NCBI GenBank assembly: GCA_039583875.1
Contig: CM077149.1
Coordinates: 26,983,194-27,047,193, forward strand
Direction: 5' to 3'
Source: Platanthera guangdongensis
Lineage: Eukaryota; Streptophyta; Magnoliopsida; Asparagales; Orchidaceae
Length of the DNA stretch: 64,000 nt
Every line of letters begins with the position of its first letter. Position 1 is the stretch's first letter. The notes beneath the pieces were generated by a model. That model was not told where the DNA came from. It saw only the letters and a program-made list of their open reading frames with translations, and did no database searches. Positions 20,881 to 34,056 of this stretch are shown here, one piece after another. The position numbers and the translations under genes were made by a program.

Positions 20881-23073
20881 TGTCGAAGTCATATTTTGGC
20901 TTCAACGGGGGTGAATAGGTCTTTGAATTTTTATTCAATCTTTTGCTAATTTCAAAGTAAACTAACTAGAACTTGTCCTTAGATACTGTGATAGGAAAGA
21001 AAAATAAGCACACAACAAACACAAAGATTTATAGTGGTTCCCCAATTGGGTACATCCACTTTCCCTCCCACCTATCCAACTTATTTGTTGGACTAGGCAT
21101 AAACTCCACCAATATGCTCCTTAGAGCTTACACCTCAGGCCCTCAGCCTTATAAACAGATTCTTCACGGAATCCAAACTCGAAACCACAAGGGTTCCTAC
21201 CTCAGAGCCCTTTAGAGCTCCTACAACTCAGTGATCCACTGATCACTAACCTCATCCTTACTTCTAAGGCCTACACTCAGGCTCTTCAGCCCTACATATT
21301 CAGGCACACATCCCTACTCTCAGAGTGCTGCAACACTCCTACAACCTAGTACCCTTCAAGGTACATACAAATCAGCCTCCTCCAAGGCCTACAACTCAGT
21401 GACTCACTTGTCACATACAGGTCAGTGACTCTCCAGTCACCTACCTCAGGCAGAAGCCCCTACACTCAGGCTGGGAGGATAGCCCTACCTTAGTTCCACA
21501 CTTGGATCCTACCTTAGAGAGCAACAGTCTCCTACCACAGGAAATCAAGCCCTACAGCTCAGATTGAAACTTTGATCCTACCTCAGTACCCCAACAGGGA
21601 ACCTACCGTAGTGACTAATTAGTCACAAACCTCAGCACAAAGTGCCCTACACTCAGATTCAGATCTACTAAATCCTATAGGAAAAAAAACAAAATGTTTA
21701 ATAAAAAATAAAAACAACTAACTAATAGAAAAATCTCTGAGCCAACTTTGCTAGACTGAGCAGATATCAGTCCAGCCCACTTGTTGTAGAATGAATTAGT
21801 CTTCTTCTACAGCTAACACTTTTCTGCTGCATAAATGAAAAACTATCAGCTTGATGAAGAGATGAATCAGCTACTCTGTTCTGGAGAGAACTAACTTGCT
21901 GAGCTTGAAGAGCATCAACTAACTTTCTTTGCCATCATGATCTCTCTGCTGGACTTTAGCTTTAAAGTTTAATGGAGAAGAAGATGTCCAGCCGCCTCTG
22001 GCTTTCTCTCTTTCTGTATTTTCTGCGTTTTATGGTTAACCCTGATCCCTTTACCATTTCCTTTTTATATTTGCTGATTTGAATAATTGACATAATTGTA
22101 TATGGGACCACCGCGGATTGATGAGCGCCACCTCCATCAAAAAAGGACAAAATAGCTCTCGGTGCTACAACAGCTTTCCCGCAAAGGCTTCCTGCAATTT
22201 TGACTTTGATGACGTCAGCAGTGGTCATCAACATCTGGACTAAGAAAATATTCCAGAATTCCATCAAGCATTGAGTGATGTTAAGACACTCAACGCTATC
22301 TGCCTTGGCTCTCAGCGCTTCTGGACTTGTGAATTTTCCCTGACTTTATCTTAGCAGTTTTGTCTCAGTGGTCTCAGCGGTTTTTTATTATCAGTTGAGA
22401 CAGTCCTTTGTCTCAGTGCTTTCTTCTTATTAGCTGACACAAGTTTCTGTCTCAGCGGTATCTTCACAGCTTTCTCAGTGGTTTTTGCTCTTAACTGTCT
22501 CAGCGCTTCCTTCTTCGTTAGAAGCGTTTAGTGAACCAGATTCACTCAATGCTTCTGGACTTAGAGAAATCCAGTTAGTTTTGTCTCAGCGGTTAAGCTG
22601 ACACATTCTTCACAGTAGTCACAGCTATTTTCCTCTCAGCGGTCTCAACGTTTTCTTCTCAGCACTTACTTCTCAGCTATCTCAATGCTTTTTGCCTTAG
22701 TCAGATTTTCTTGCTTTAGCTACGTTCGACGATCTGTGGGCTGATCTCGACGAACTCTAATCATCTTCGTGGTCTCAACGCCTTCTTCTCAGCTATCTCA
22801 GCTATCTTAGCACGTTTTGCCTTAGTAAATTTTCCTGGCTTTAGCGCAACAAGTGTTGAGTTGAGCTCCATGAACTGTAAACTGAGCTCGACAAACTTTG
22901 AGCTGAGCTCGATGAATTTTGAGCTTACTACCAAACTCATTTTTCTTCACCTGTCTAATCATGGACTTCCTGCATACATGAACTAAAGCACACATCAAAT
23001 ACATTATGTATGTATGTCATTAACCGGTTTGACCTCTTTCAAATCTAGGATATTAGGATTAATAGACCCAACA
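20881..23073 (-). repeat. 3' LTR of element B
   Basis: The right end AGACCCAACA adjoins a polypurine tract; the left end TGTCGAAGTC is inferred. Features in common with other copia LTRs here are the conserved block at 21030-21069, CCTACACTCAG-type repeats (about 21240-21660), and an array (about 22310-22930) of CTCAGCGG-type words and GAGCTCGACGAACT-type words. It matches 36540-38409 over much of its length. Confidence 0.75.
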
Positions 23074-23486
23074 ATCTCATCCTATTTGAAGAAGTCAAAA
23101 TAATATAGGTCATTGAAAACACATCATATTCATCATAGATAAAATTTAACATTAGTAGTGTGTGGAAATGTTACCATATTTCTCCATCCTGTGGAGAATA
23201 ACTGACTCCCCCTGGCATGCTGCCATCATTACTGTTCCACTTGTTTGTTCTTCTCAAACCTTGACTTCTATCCTCCCCCTTTTTGACTTATGCAATAGGG
23301 AGCATACTGAGGGATTTTTCTCCCCCTATATGTGTGGAGTAGATTTTCTCACTTTACCTGAATCTTGTTCTGCTGTTTGGCTAGCTCCCCCTCAACAGTT
23401 GCACACCATTTCCAATATTTGGAGGAAGAGCATGTTCTAACTGTAAAATAAACAGTACAACATATGGTAGAAGAGAGAATTGAAGC
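23074..23486 (-). other. Spacer and polypurine tract between pol and 3' LTR of B
   Basis: The tract (23074-23094) is a degenerate version of the family polypurine tract. The rest is about 390 bp of non-coding sequence with no 3' ORF and no palindrome array, in contrast to A and F. Confidence 0.6.
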
Positions 23487-26400
23487 TTACACAAGATTCA
23501 ACATACCTAATTCAAATTTGAAGATGTTGAACTTGGCTTCATATAGTGGCTTAGTGAAGATATCAGCCACTTGCTTGTCTGTGGAGACAAACTCAAGGGA
23601 GAAATCTTCCCTTTCAACATGTTCTCTAATGAAATGGTACCTAATTTCTATATTCTTAGTTTTGTTATGGGAGACAGGATTCCTAGCTATATAAATTGCA
23701 CTAGTAGAATCACAAAAGAGTGGAGTTCTACTTATCTTAATATTATAGTCCTGTAGTTGATGTTGTATCCACAGCAACTGAGCACAGTAGCCTCCAACTG
23801 AAATATACTTTGTTGTTGATATTGCAACACTTGTTTGTTTCTTGCTGCTCCAAGAAACAAGCCTTCCACCTAGAAATTGTGAGGAGCCTGAAGTGCTCTT
23901 CCTATCCTCCTTGCAGCATGCAAGATATGCATCTGAATAGCATGTTAGTTCAAATTCCCCATTCCTGGGGTAACATAGGCCAAGATCTGGGGTGCCCTTA
24001 AGGTATCTCAAGATTCTTTTCACAATAGTGTAGTGAGACTCTTTAGGGCAGACCTGATACCTAGCATAGACACATGTTGCATACATATTGTTAGGCATAA
24101 TAGTAGTGAGGTAGAGAATGGAGCCAACTATATCTCTATACAGAGTTTGATCAACAGGCTTCCCTGGTTCATCTTTGCCTAATGGCATACTTGAGCTCAT
24201 GGGAGTTCTTATGCTGGAACCATTATCCTTGCCATATTTCTTGATTATCTCCCTTGTGAACTTTGAATGGGATATGGATAGACCATCATTAGTTTGTTTT
24301 ACTTGGAGTCCGAAGAAAAATTTCAGTTCACCCATACCACTCATCTCAAACTTCCCCTACATTAGTTTTGCAAACTTCCTGCAGAGTTTGGCATCAATAG
24401 AGCCAAATATTATGTCATCAACATAAATTTGGACTAGGATGATCTTGCCCTTAGATTCTCTTAGGAATAGGGTCTTGTCTATCTTCCCCCTTGATAATTT
24501 ATTCTCAATGAGGAAGGTAGGCAATGTCTCATACCATGCTCTTGTGGCTTGCTTGAGCCCATAAAGTGCTTTCCTAAGTCCATATACACTAGTAGGTAAG
24601 TTAGAATCTAGAAAATCTGGAGGCTACTCTACATAAACCTCTTCCTTCAAGTGTCCATTAAGGAAGGCAGACTTGGCCTCCATCTGGAATACCTTGAATC
24701 CTTGGAAGGCTGCAAATGAAAGGAACTATCAGATTGCTACCAACCTTGCAACTAGGGTGAAGTCTGATCATAATCAATCCCCTCTTCATGTCTATAACCT
24801 TTGGCCACCAGTCTAGCATTATTCTTTATTATAATGTCATTTTCATAAAGTTTATTTCTGAAAATCCACTTGACTCCAATGGTATTGTGTCTGTCTAGTC
24901 TGGGAACCAACTTTTAGACCATGCACCTTTTGAACTAGTTCAGTTCTTCTTACATTGCACCAATCCAGAATTGGTCTGGATTTGCTTCTTCAAATTTATT
25001 GGTCTCTTCTTGTGACAGGAAGCTGAAATAGAGTGTGTGTTGAGATTTCTGCTTCTAGTCTGTATACCTTGGCTAGCCTCACATATTATCTGATTTGGAG
25101 GATGATCTCTCAGATATCTGACTACTGGAGGTAGCCTGATTGTTTCCTGTTGATTACGATTTTCTTCAGCAGCTTGGTCTTCATTTCTAGCTTGACTGTC
25201 ATGTGCCTCCTCTGGACAACATCCCTCTTCACATTCTTCTTGCATAGCTGGGTCTTTATCTTTGATGGAAAGCTTTTCCAACATGACTTCTGTACCTGTA
25301 GAGCTAGGCAAAGAGCTTTACAGCTCATTATCAATCATGCATGACTCATCAAACACTACATGGACAGATTCTTCTACAACTTGATTTGTCAAGTTATAGA
25401 CTCTATATGCCCTACCATTATTGATGTACCCAACAAAGATCCTCTCATGAGATTTTGTAGCAAACTTAGTCACTTTTGACTTACCATTGTCTAGGATGAA
25501 ACACTTACAACCAAAGATCCTGAAATAGGATATGTTTTGTTTTCTGCCCTTTAAGATCTCATAGGGAGTCTTCTTGTGGCCTTTGGTGATAGAAGCCCTA
25601 TTGAGCACATGACATGCAGTGTTAACTGCCTCAGCCCAGAAATATTCAGGGAGAGAAGTGTCACTCAATAATGTTCTCCCAGCTTCTATGAGAGTCCTAT
25701 TTTTCCTCTCAGATAACCCATTTTGCGGGGTGTTCTTTGAGAGGAGAACTCTTGATGAATCCCTTGCTCTTCACATAATGTATTAATGGCAGCAGACTGA
25801 TACTCAGTTCCATGGTCACTTCTCATTTTGACCACTGAGCATGCAAGCTCATTCTGAATTTGCCTGACAAAATTCATGAAGATTATAAGGGTTTAATCCT
25901 TTCTTCCAAGGAAGAACACCTAAGTAAATCTGGAATAGTCATCAACCACCATAAGGGTGTAGACCTTCCTACCTATACTATGAACAGGCATAGGACCAAA
26001 CAAGTCCATCTGCAGGAGATACAAGCATCCCACTGATTCCTTGGCCCCAATGCTCTTGAAAGAGGTCTTAGTCTGATTACCATTTTGGCAAGAAGCACAA
26101 ATACCCTCCTTGGAGCATTTTATTTTGGGAACATTCCTAACAAGCTCATCACTGAAGAGCTGACCAATGGTCTTATAATTCAAATAAGTCAGTCTCTTGT
26201 GCCACTGGACATAATATGAGACTTTCTCATCTGCAACTAGGCATATGGTGGAACTATTATCTAAGCAAGAAAAGTTTAAGCAATAGACATTCCCACTCCT
26301 AGTGCCTTCTAAGATGACATTATGGTCACTCAACCTCTTGATATGGCACTTATCCTTGTGGAAGGAAATGTCATAACCAAGATCACATAGTTGGCTTATG

Positions 26401-26633
26401 CTTATGAGGTTGTGTTGCAACACCTCCATATAAGCCACTTTTGTGATGGTGATTATGCCATTTGAGATATTACCATAGCCTCTGGTTATCTCGTTATCAA
26501 AGCCTCCACAGATGACCTTGGGTCCATTCTTTACTGGAGTGAAATCCTTCAACAGCTCCTTTGTTCTAGTCATGTGCCTGAAACATCCACTGTCCAAGTA
26601 CCACTTAGGGAAATTGGTACTTGAACTAACCTG
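23487..26633 (-). pseudogene. Ty1/copia pol of element B, heavily broken
   Basis: Recognisable pieces in order on the minus strand: protease YLDSGCFRHMTR and pre-integrase (26630-25920), integrase with RSDHGTEY (about 25810), the integrase C-terminal part with a RIFVGY block (25668-25318), the IN-RT linker (25311-24940), a degraded RT N-terminal part (24930-24360), and RT C-terminal part plus RNase H (24344-23487) with SKTKNIEIRYHF-like text. Several frameshifts and stops separate them. Closest in wording to A and D. Confidence 0.8.
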
Positions 26634-26956
26634 AAAAGAAAACAAATCACCTTACTTTAGAACCCCAATTTCTATTGGGTCCTAGGTTCATATTAGTCTG
26701 AAAATAACCATGCCTTCTTTCAGAATTCCTAACAGGTTGGCAACATCTACACACTAAAGGATTGTGCCTGCAATCTACAACATAGTGGCCCACTTTGCCA
26801 CAACACTAGCATTCATAGATATTGTATCTCCTTTTATGTTTGGGACTAGCATTTGGTTGTACTGCTTCCTAAACTGTGTGGAGATGTGCTTCTCTATACT
26901 TCTGTGTTATTTCAATAGCCGTTTGAGTGAAGGACAGTCTTTTAGCTGGTTGATTT
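26634..26956 (-). pseudogene. gag tail of element B
   Basis: Carries the zinc-knuckle block (GKVGHYVVDCRH, about 26770-26810) with a stop inside the first Cys pair, and ends with a stop just before GATTTGTTTTCTTTTCAG and pol. The gypsy element G interrupts it at 26957; GATTT (26952-26956) would be one copy of its target duplication. Confidence 0.7.
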
Positions 26957-29146
26957 TGTAACACCCCCAATCCGTCGCATAGCATATAACAGTAGGTCTG
27001 GCCGGGGCCCGACGCTATATACCACAGACAGACTGGGTGGTTACTCAATGGAAACCATCCAACCAATCATAATGTCCTACACAGAGCATTCTAGCGGAAG
27101 CAGTTTTATAAGTTGCAATTAAAAGAACCCAGCACCAAGCATGCATGTCCACTAATACACCAAATAGGAATGTAGTACATACACAAGTACTGGCCTTAAG
27201 GCCTTACAAATGGTTTACTCTTAATACATGTTTTCCATACAACGGCACGCAGGCCGGTTATACATGAACAAAAGCAAGTAAAAACTTTAATTAGGCCTTC
27301 AAGGGCCGGGTTCGCAATTTGGGCTTTAGCCCGCTATTTACCGCTTGGTCCAGCAGCACCTGCAAACAAAAAACCACCGCACGGTGGCAAACAAAAGTAA
27401 CAGTCAGCAATGCTGACCAAATTATAACGATCCCACCCCCAAGTCGGGGCGGCGATGCTCCTTCCCTGCATTTTATTAGCACAAACAAGCAGTATATAAA
27501 TACATTGCATCACAGGTATTGGCACGCATGGCCACACGCCCCGTGCTCTCAGAGCACATTCTCGGTGATTGCGGTCTAAGCCCGCCGACTCACCACCATC
27601 CCCAGGACGGCAATCTTGCATGAGCAATTTGGTATTTTAGGCAGAAGTTATGACACTTAAAGTCATCAATAGCCTATAAGCATATATCATGACACTTAAA
27701 ATCATCGACAGCAAAGACCCGACCTCTATGCCCTCGGCATAAAGCAGGAACGGTTCCACTCAACCCATTGCACACTTGCCACGACACTTTAAAATCATCG
27801 GCACGAGTTAAGTTTCCCCAAAGCCCGTGAATCGAACACATAACCCAGTTATGTACAAGTTTGCTCCCAGGCCACCAAAACGGCAGAATCATGCACCCGT
27901 CCAGTTTTCCGGGTGCACCTTGGAGTTAATCCCCAAGACTCCCTGCTGCAATCTACCGCATAGAAAACCCGAAAAACAAACATTTGCGCGGAGTATTCTC
28001 CGGCCATTATGCAATGCACATCACCGATCCAAACCAACTTGTCCGGGTAGGCTTCACACATCATGCATATGTCCGTTCTCGAATACGGAATCTAAACAAT
28101 GGGAACTTTACATATCCACCCGATGGAACGCCTCCAACTCACCGCAAACTCGCGAGTGCGGGCTTCCTATGCAAAGAAGGAGAGCTTCACATGCTCAAGT
28201 AGAGAATCGTTACCCTAGCGTTCTTCCTTCGCACCACGTAAATGTAAGCGGATGAAAAGCACCGCACTCTCTTTGCTTCCGTAGATCCAAAGTCGATTCG
28301 CGATTTGTAGCTCCGAAGCTCCTCCAAAGACCGGATCTAATCTTCTTCTTCCTCCTTTGCTCTCCTCTCTCTCTATACTTTAGAAAGAGAACCTCTCAAG
28401 TGAAATGAGGTTTTCAAGGGTCCAATCCCGTGTATATCCAAGCACTAACAGCCCCCAGCCGTCGGATCCCGAATTAAAGAAACGAACGGCCACGATCCAG
28501 ATCTAAAATGCAGAATCTGGGCCGAACACGGCCTGTGACACGCCCGTGTCCAGGGCCGTGTCCCTCATTCGCCGTCAAAATCGACGCGTCTCAAAAAACA
28601 CACGGGCATCCGACACACCCGTATTTGACTTGATACTCCCGTGTTCCAACTGACACGACCGTGTGGTTGGCCGTGTGCCCCCATCGACATAACCCCGAAA
28701 ATAACCCGAGACTAACACGGGTCTTGGACACATCCGTGTTGTATTTGATACGGCCGTGTCAAACCCGAACACGCCTGGGCTCCAGGCCATGTTCACTGCC
28801 TCGACACTTCGTCGAGCGAAGTTCGTCAACCACACGACACGGCCTTGAACACACCCATGTCCTAAGCCATGTTCCCTGACTCGACACATCGTCGAGCGAA
28901 AATGTTGACTCCCCTGGTCGATCATCGACACGGGCTCGACACGCCCTGGGACACGCCCGAGTCTCAGGCCGTGTTCGCTGCTCGACGATCGTCGACTCCA
29001 AATTTCGTCGACCTCGCTGCCTAATCGTCGACTCGAGCCTGACACGCCCTGGGACACGGCCGTGTCCTAGGCCCTGTGCCACCTGCCAAATACCAGATTC
29101 GGCCCAAAATGCCTCCTGTCGCTCTTTTGAGTTTCGGGGCGTTACA
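26957..29146 (-). repeat. 3' LTR of gypsy element G
   Basis: Plus-strand ends are TGTAACACCCCC and GGGGCGTTACA, 2190 bp, with a polypurine tract next to the right end. The region 28500-29080 is dense in CACGGCCGTG/CACGCCCGTG-type words, palindromic CpG repeats that recur in solo LTR J. ORFs in it look like repeat translations. Confidence 0.85.
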
Positions 29147-29161
29147 ATTCTCCCCCTCTTA
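29147..29161 (-). other. Polypurine tract of element G
   Basis: The minus strand reads TAAGAGGGGGAGAAT immediately before the LTR start TGTAACGCC, a form often seen in plant chromoviruses. Confidence 0.8.
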
Positions 29162-29255
29162 AAAGAATTTTGTCCTCGAAATTACATAAAGGAAAGAAAC
29201 ATAAAACTTAAATGGTACCTGAGTGAAACAACTCCGGGTACTCCTCAAGCATAGT

Positions 29256-31097
29256 CTACTCTCGCTCCCAAGAGAGCTCCTCTCGACCGCAATTGTCCCA
29301 ACGGACCCTGACCATCCTGATCTCTTTGTTGCTTAGCCGCTTGACCTCCGAGTCCTCAATCCGTACGGGTTTGACCTTCATCGTCAACCCACTATCAACC
29401 GGCACTTGATCGACCGTGATCACTTGCGTAGGCTCTTGCACCGCCTTCCGTTGCACCGATATATGGAATACATCATGTAGAACACTAAGCTCCACAGACA
29501 GCTTCAACGGGTACGCAGCTTCACCAACCCGCTCCAGAACCTCAAACGGCCTAAGGTACCTCGGGCTTAGCTTTTTCAATCGTCGCACCCGCGAGACACC
29601 CTTGAACGGCTTGATCTTTAAGTACACCCAGTCGCCCACAGCGAACGCCACGTTCCTGTGCTTGGCATTATAGTACTTTGCCTGTCGGTCCTGAGCAATT
29701 TGCAGCCTCTCCTGAATGGTTCTCACCAAAGAAGTAGCATCCTCCACCTCTTGACGCTTATACAACTTTGACTCACCCGTTTCCAACCAGGACAATAACG
29801 TGCGACATCTTCTACTATATAGGGCCTCGATGGGTGCCATTTGAATACTCGCTGGTAGCTGTTGTTGTTAGCGAATTCCACCAATTATAGGTGATCTTCC
29901 CATTGCTTTCCAAAGTCCAGGACACACATGCGAAGCATGTCTTCCATTGTCCTATTGACCCTCTCGGTCTGCCCATCCGTTTGCGGATGAAAGGCTGTGC
30001 TGAATTTTAACTTTGTCCCCAACATTTGCTGCAATAGCCTCCAATCATTAGACGTTAACCGCCCATCTCGGTCACTCACGATGCTGCGGGGCACACCGTG
30101 AAGCCGAACTATATTATCCATATATAATTTTGCCAACTTCTCCACCGGATCATCCTTCCTATGCGGAATGATATGCGACACCTTCGTTAACCGATCTACG
30201 ACCACCCAGATGGCGTCGTTTCCTTTTTGCGACCTTGGCAACCCGTGCACAAAGTCCATAGTAGTGTTGTCGAATTTCCACTCCGGAATAGGCAAGGACT
30301 TCAGAAATCCTCCCGTCTTTTGGCATTCGCCTTCACCAAGGCACAAGTTTGGCACTTCGCCACGTAGTGCGCCACATCCTTTTTCAAACCAGGCCACCAA
30401 ATCAGTTTTTTGACATCGCGGTACATCTTCGTGCCCCCAAGGTGAATCGAGTACTTGGTATGACGTGCCTCGTACAACAATTCCACCAGCAAATTGCCCA
30501 CACTTGGGACGCACAGACGACCGTCTTTCCAAAGTAATCCGTCCTCCACAATGAATTGGGAATTATACCCATCCAGAGCCTCTACCATGAACTGCTTCAT
30601 ATGGACATCAATATCCAATGCCTGCAAAATCTGATTAGCCAGGTCATATTGGACTTCAGTACAATATAGTACTGCTTCAGCACTTGATTGCTTATCTACA
30701 CAAACAATCTCCAACGCCTCCAACTCCCGAACCAACCGCTCATCATGGATCGACAGCCAATTGGCTTGAGCTGGGGCCCGGTGACTCAACGCGTCCGCAA
30801 CCGCATTACCTTTACCAGGCACGTAGTGGATCTTGAATGTATAGTCCCGCAGGAACTCCATCCATCTACGCTATGGCATATTCAGATCTTTTTGATCAAT
30901 CAAATACTTCAGGTTCTTGTGATCGGTGTAGATATCAATCTTCACACCGTACAAATAATGCCTCCACAGCTTCAAGGCAAAAATCACGGCCGCTAACTCT
31001 AAGTCATGGACCGGATAATTCCTCTCGTGCACTTTCAGCTGTCTCGAGCCATAAGCTATCACACTTCCATGTTGCAAAAACACGTAAGCAAAAGAGA
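29256..31097 (-). pseudogene. gypsy RNase H-integrase-chromodomain remnant of G
   Basis: RNase H text ([20 protein letters not shown], with [11 protein letters not shown]) spans 31097-30871; a stop follows near 30868. Then come the HHCC zinc region (HLGGTKMYRDVKK..CQTC, about 30450-30330), integrase blocks MDFVHGLPRS, VSDRDGRLTS and QTDGQTERVN (about 30255-29945), the C-terminal GPY/F-like part (LSPRYLRPFEVLERVG) and a short chromodomain-like tail (VRVRWDN..EELSWERE). A frameshift lies near 30301-30330 and breaks near 29880-29845. Confidence 0.85.
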
Positions 31098-33741
31098 CTG
31101 GACTAGAGTATCTTGTATCAGAACCAATCAAGATCTGGAAGAAGGAGGTCCTTGAATTCTTGAGTGCAGCTACTCTTGATTAATCAGGACTCAAGATTAA
31201 GTCCAAAGTTCATGGGACAAAAGTCAAGGTCACATAGAAAAGTCTAAGAAAGGTACTTCAACTACCAAGACCAAAAGAGGAAGAAGATGTATAAGCTTCA
31301 AAAACAGGGGAGCACTGACATGGTGTGGACAGAAATCAAGCTTGAAAATTGGTTCAGTTTTTAATAGGAAAGGAATGAATGTACAAGGAAAGTTTTTATC
31401 TGAGATAGTTGGGAAGGTGATACTGAGCAAACCTGGAGGACATGACAGAATTTCAGCTTATATATTCAGTTTGATGACAAGGATAATCTTAAAACTTAAT
31501 ACTGATTGGTCAGTAGTTATTTTTGATAAGATAAAAGAGAGCCTGAAGAAACCCAATCTGGGAAGAATTCTGAGTTTATACTTAGCTGAAAGTATACCTG
31601 AGGTGATGAATCAAGCTGCTGGTTCAAAGATAAACCACATGAGGAGAATGGATGTAAGGATTTTCTCTAGGGTGGATAGAGTGTTGACAAAAGAAATGCC
31701 AACCCCAGAAAAGGACACACCTTAGAAGAAGAAGAAGAAGAAAGCCATTGTGGCTTCTGAATCCTCCAGCAGTTCTGAAGAGCAAGTGGTCTTTACTCCT
31801 AATGATGAAGAAACTGGCAGAAATGCTGGACAGTCACCAGCAAGATAAGAAGATGCACAGAGGCAGGGGGAGCTACCATCAGCTAGCCCCGTTCACCCAG
31901 ATACACTCCAGGGGGAGCCACTACTTGTGGATGAGCCAACTCCATTAGAGAGTGAAAGGGCTACCCAAACTATTCTAGAGGTAATTACTGAAATTATTCA
32001 ATTAAATTTCCCTATTGAGGCTGAAGTTTTGTCTGAACCATTACTTGATGATGATCAACAACCACAGATACAACATCCACCACAAGATGTTGTCATGGAG
32101 GACACATCTGTTACTGATAAAGTAGACTCAGTTGCTCCTGAAATAAAAGATTCTCCTGTACTACCTCCACAAGAGTTTACCCTAGAAGAGCTGTTCTTAA
32201 ATCTTTTACAAACTAATCTTGATGTAGAGAAAGCAGTTGTTGAGGGGGAGCAGGTTAGGTTTCAAGAGGAGACAGCAAGAATAGAGCCTGAGGAGCAAAG
32301 AAATGCTGAGGAGCTACCAAGAACTGAGAAGGATTTACATCCTAGTCCTAAGGATACAGTAGATATTGCTAGTACTTCTTCTTCAGAGGATGAAGAGGCT
32401 ACTAGAGCAAAGAAAAGGAAGTTCCAGGTCTTCAATAGAAGAAGTCAGAACTACAAGAAAGCATTGCAGACAATTGCTCCACAGCCTGCCACTACTACTG
32501 ATTTTAGTTCTCTGATGGTGACATTACAAATAAAGCTAGATGAGCAAAGGAAGTCCTTACAAACTTATATGGATGAAGGGCATAAATCCCTGCAATTTGA
32601 TCTTGCCCAAGACATTAATTCTATTAGATTTGAAGTTAATCAACATAAGAAGGAGATGACTGATTGTTTCCATAAAGGAGGCAATGTAGTAGTATATCTG
32701 GCCACTCTCCAAGAGAAGAGCAAGACTCAGGTTGATGACATAGAAACAGGGGTATTTCTTAGAGAATCAACTATGAATGAATGATAATCTCACACAGTCG
32801 CATAATGCCATTGTCACTGAAATGAAGAATCTAGCTACTGCCCAGAATGCCCAAAGTGCTACTGCCAAGGAAGAGTTTGATAAGCAACTCCAAGAAAGCC
32901 TACTTGCAGTTCACACTGTCATTGCAGATTCTCAGAAGATTATCACTGACAGGCTCCAAAGGTTAAAACCTTTTTATAAGGATGGAGTTAACTATTTGAA
33001 TGCTCAGATAAGATTCCAAAAGGATGATCTTAGGGATCACATAGAGAGAGAAGTCATAAAGGGGGAGAGGGTACTAGTCAAAGCAGGCTCTGATCATGCC
33101 AAGTGGATTTCAAACTCTATCAGAGCTACCCTTGGATATCCACCCTTATGTGATGATGATAATGTTGCTGAGTCTGGCATCAATCCTACATACTTGGAGG
33201 AGAGCAAGCTGAAGTGGCTCAAGTGATATACCCTCCTGCTGATTTTGACATGATACATCAGGAGGTAAAGTCCATGTATAGTCCTCCTGGGGGTAATCAG
33301 AATATTATTCTTGAAAAAGTTGTACAGCCTGTGCTAGAGGCAGTTCTAAAAGAACAAGAGGCCCAATTATCTAAGAAAAGGTTCAGAGAGCAAGCTGAAT
33401 TAAGGCTAGATTTTGAACAATGGACTCCCACATCCAGGAATATCATACTGACTGCTTGGAAGGCTGCTAAGGACAATGTCCTGGATAGAGGCAAATGGTA
33501 TTCTGACCAGGAGTGGAGAAAACATGAGAATAGGCAAGAGGCCATAGTACAATATAGAAGGAAGGCTAAACTGGGAAAGCTACCTCCTAATGCACAGGAG
33601 CCTAGCAAGTATTTCCCTAAGCTTTATCACTATTTTGAAAGGCAGAAGATAAAGGCTGAAGAACAGCAAAAGAAAGATCTTAAGAGAAAGAAGCATGCTG
33701 TTGATGACGATAATGAAGCTGCTGTTCAAGCAAAGATATAA
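31098..33741 (+). pseudogene. 3' ORF of element C, 5'-truncated and frameshifted
   Basis: It is homologous to A's 3' ORF throughout: GKFLSEIVGKVILSKPGGHD (about 31390-31445), the acidic middle part, the basic cluster AKKRKFQVFNRRSQNYKK (about 32408-32462), a coiled-coil-like region, and the C-terminal block (about 33373-33660) ending near 33741. Stops near 31725 and 31848 and frame changes near 32775 and 33215 disrupt it. High conservation of the basic cluster and C-terminal block between A and C suggests past selection on them. Confidence 0.8.
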
Positions 33742-34056
33742 TCTGGAAAGGGAATTGTTATCAAGGAACCAGTGCATCCATAGGATAGGAATTTTCTTAA
33801 GTTTATAATTTGTAATCATTTATATGAAACTCTATGTAAACTTTTGATAAATGAAAATGTTTGAAGTTGTAAGAACAATTTTATATGTTCAAATCTATTA
33901 CATTATTGTTCTGAGATAATTGCTTATACATGTTTTGTTTATACATGATTAATTCTTACCCTGCCATTTAATATTATTATACATTATATTGAGTATTTGT
34001 TATGTATGGTGTATATCATTGACTAAGGGTTATGACTTCTCCAAATAGGGGGAGAT
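33742..34056 (+). other. 3' untranslated region and polypurine tract of C
   Basis: AT-rich non-coding sequence ending in CCAAATAGGGGGAGAT (34041-34056), directly before the LTR start TGTTGGG. Confidence 0.75.

Larger units (their letters stand above)
26957..31097 (-). mobile_element. Truncated chromovirus (Tekay-like) Ty3/gypsy element G
   Basis: Minus-strand order: RNase H remnant, integrase, a chromodomain-like tail, polypurine tract, 3' LTR. The 5' LTR, gag, PR and RT are absent because the element stops at 31097, where it is fused to copia element C. It lies in the gag of B. Confidence 0.85.

Noticed and set aside
27291..28255. ORFs within the LTR of G
   Set aside because: Unrelated frames on both strands of a terminal repeat, with no family resemblance.
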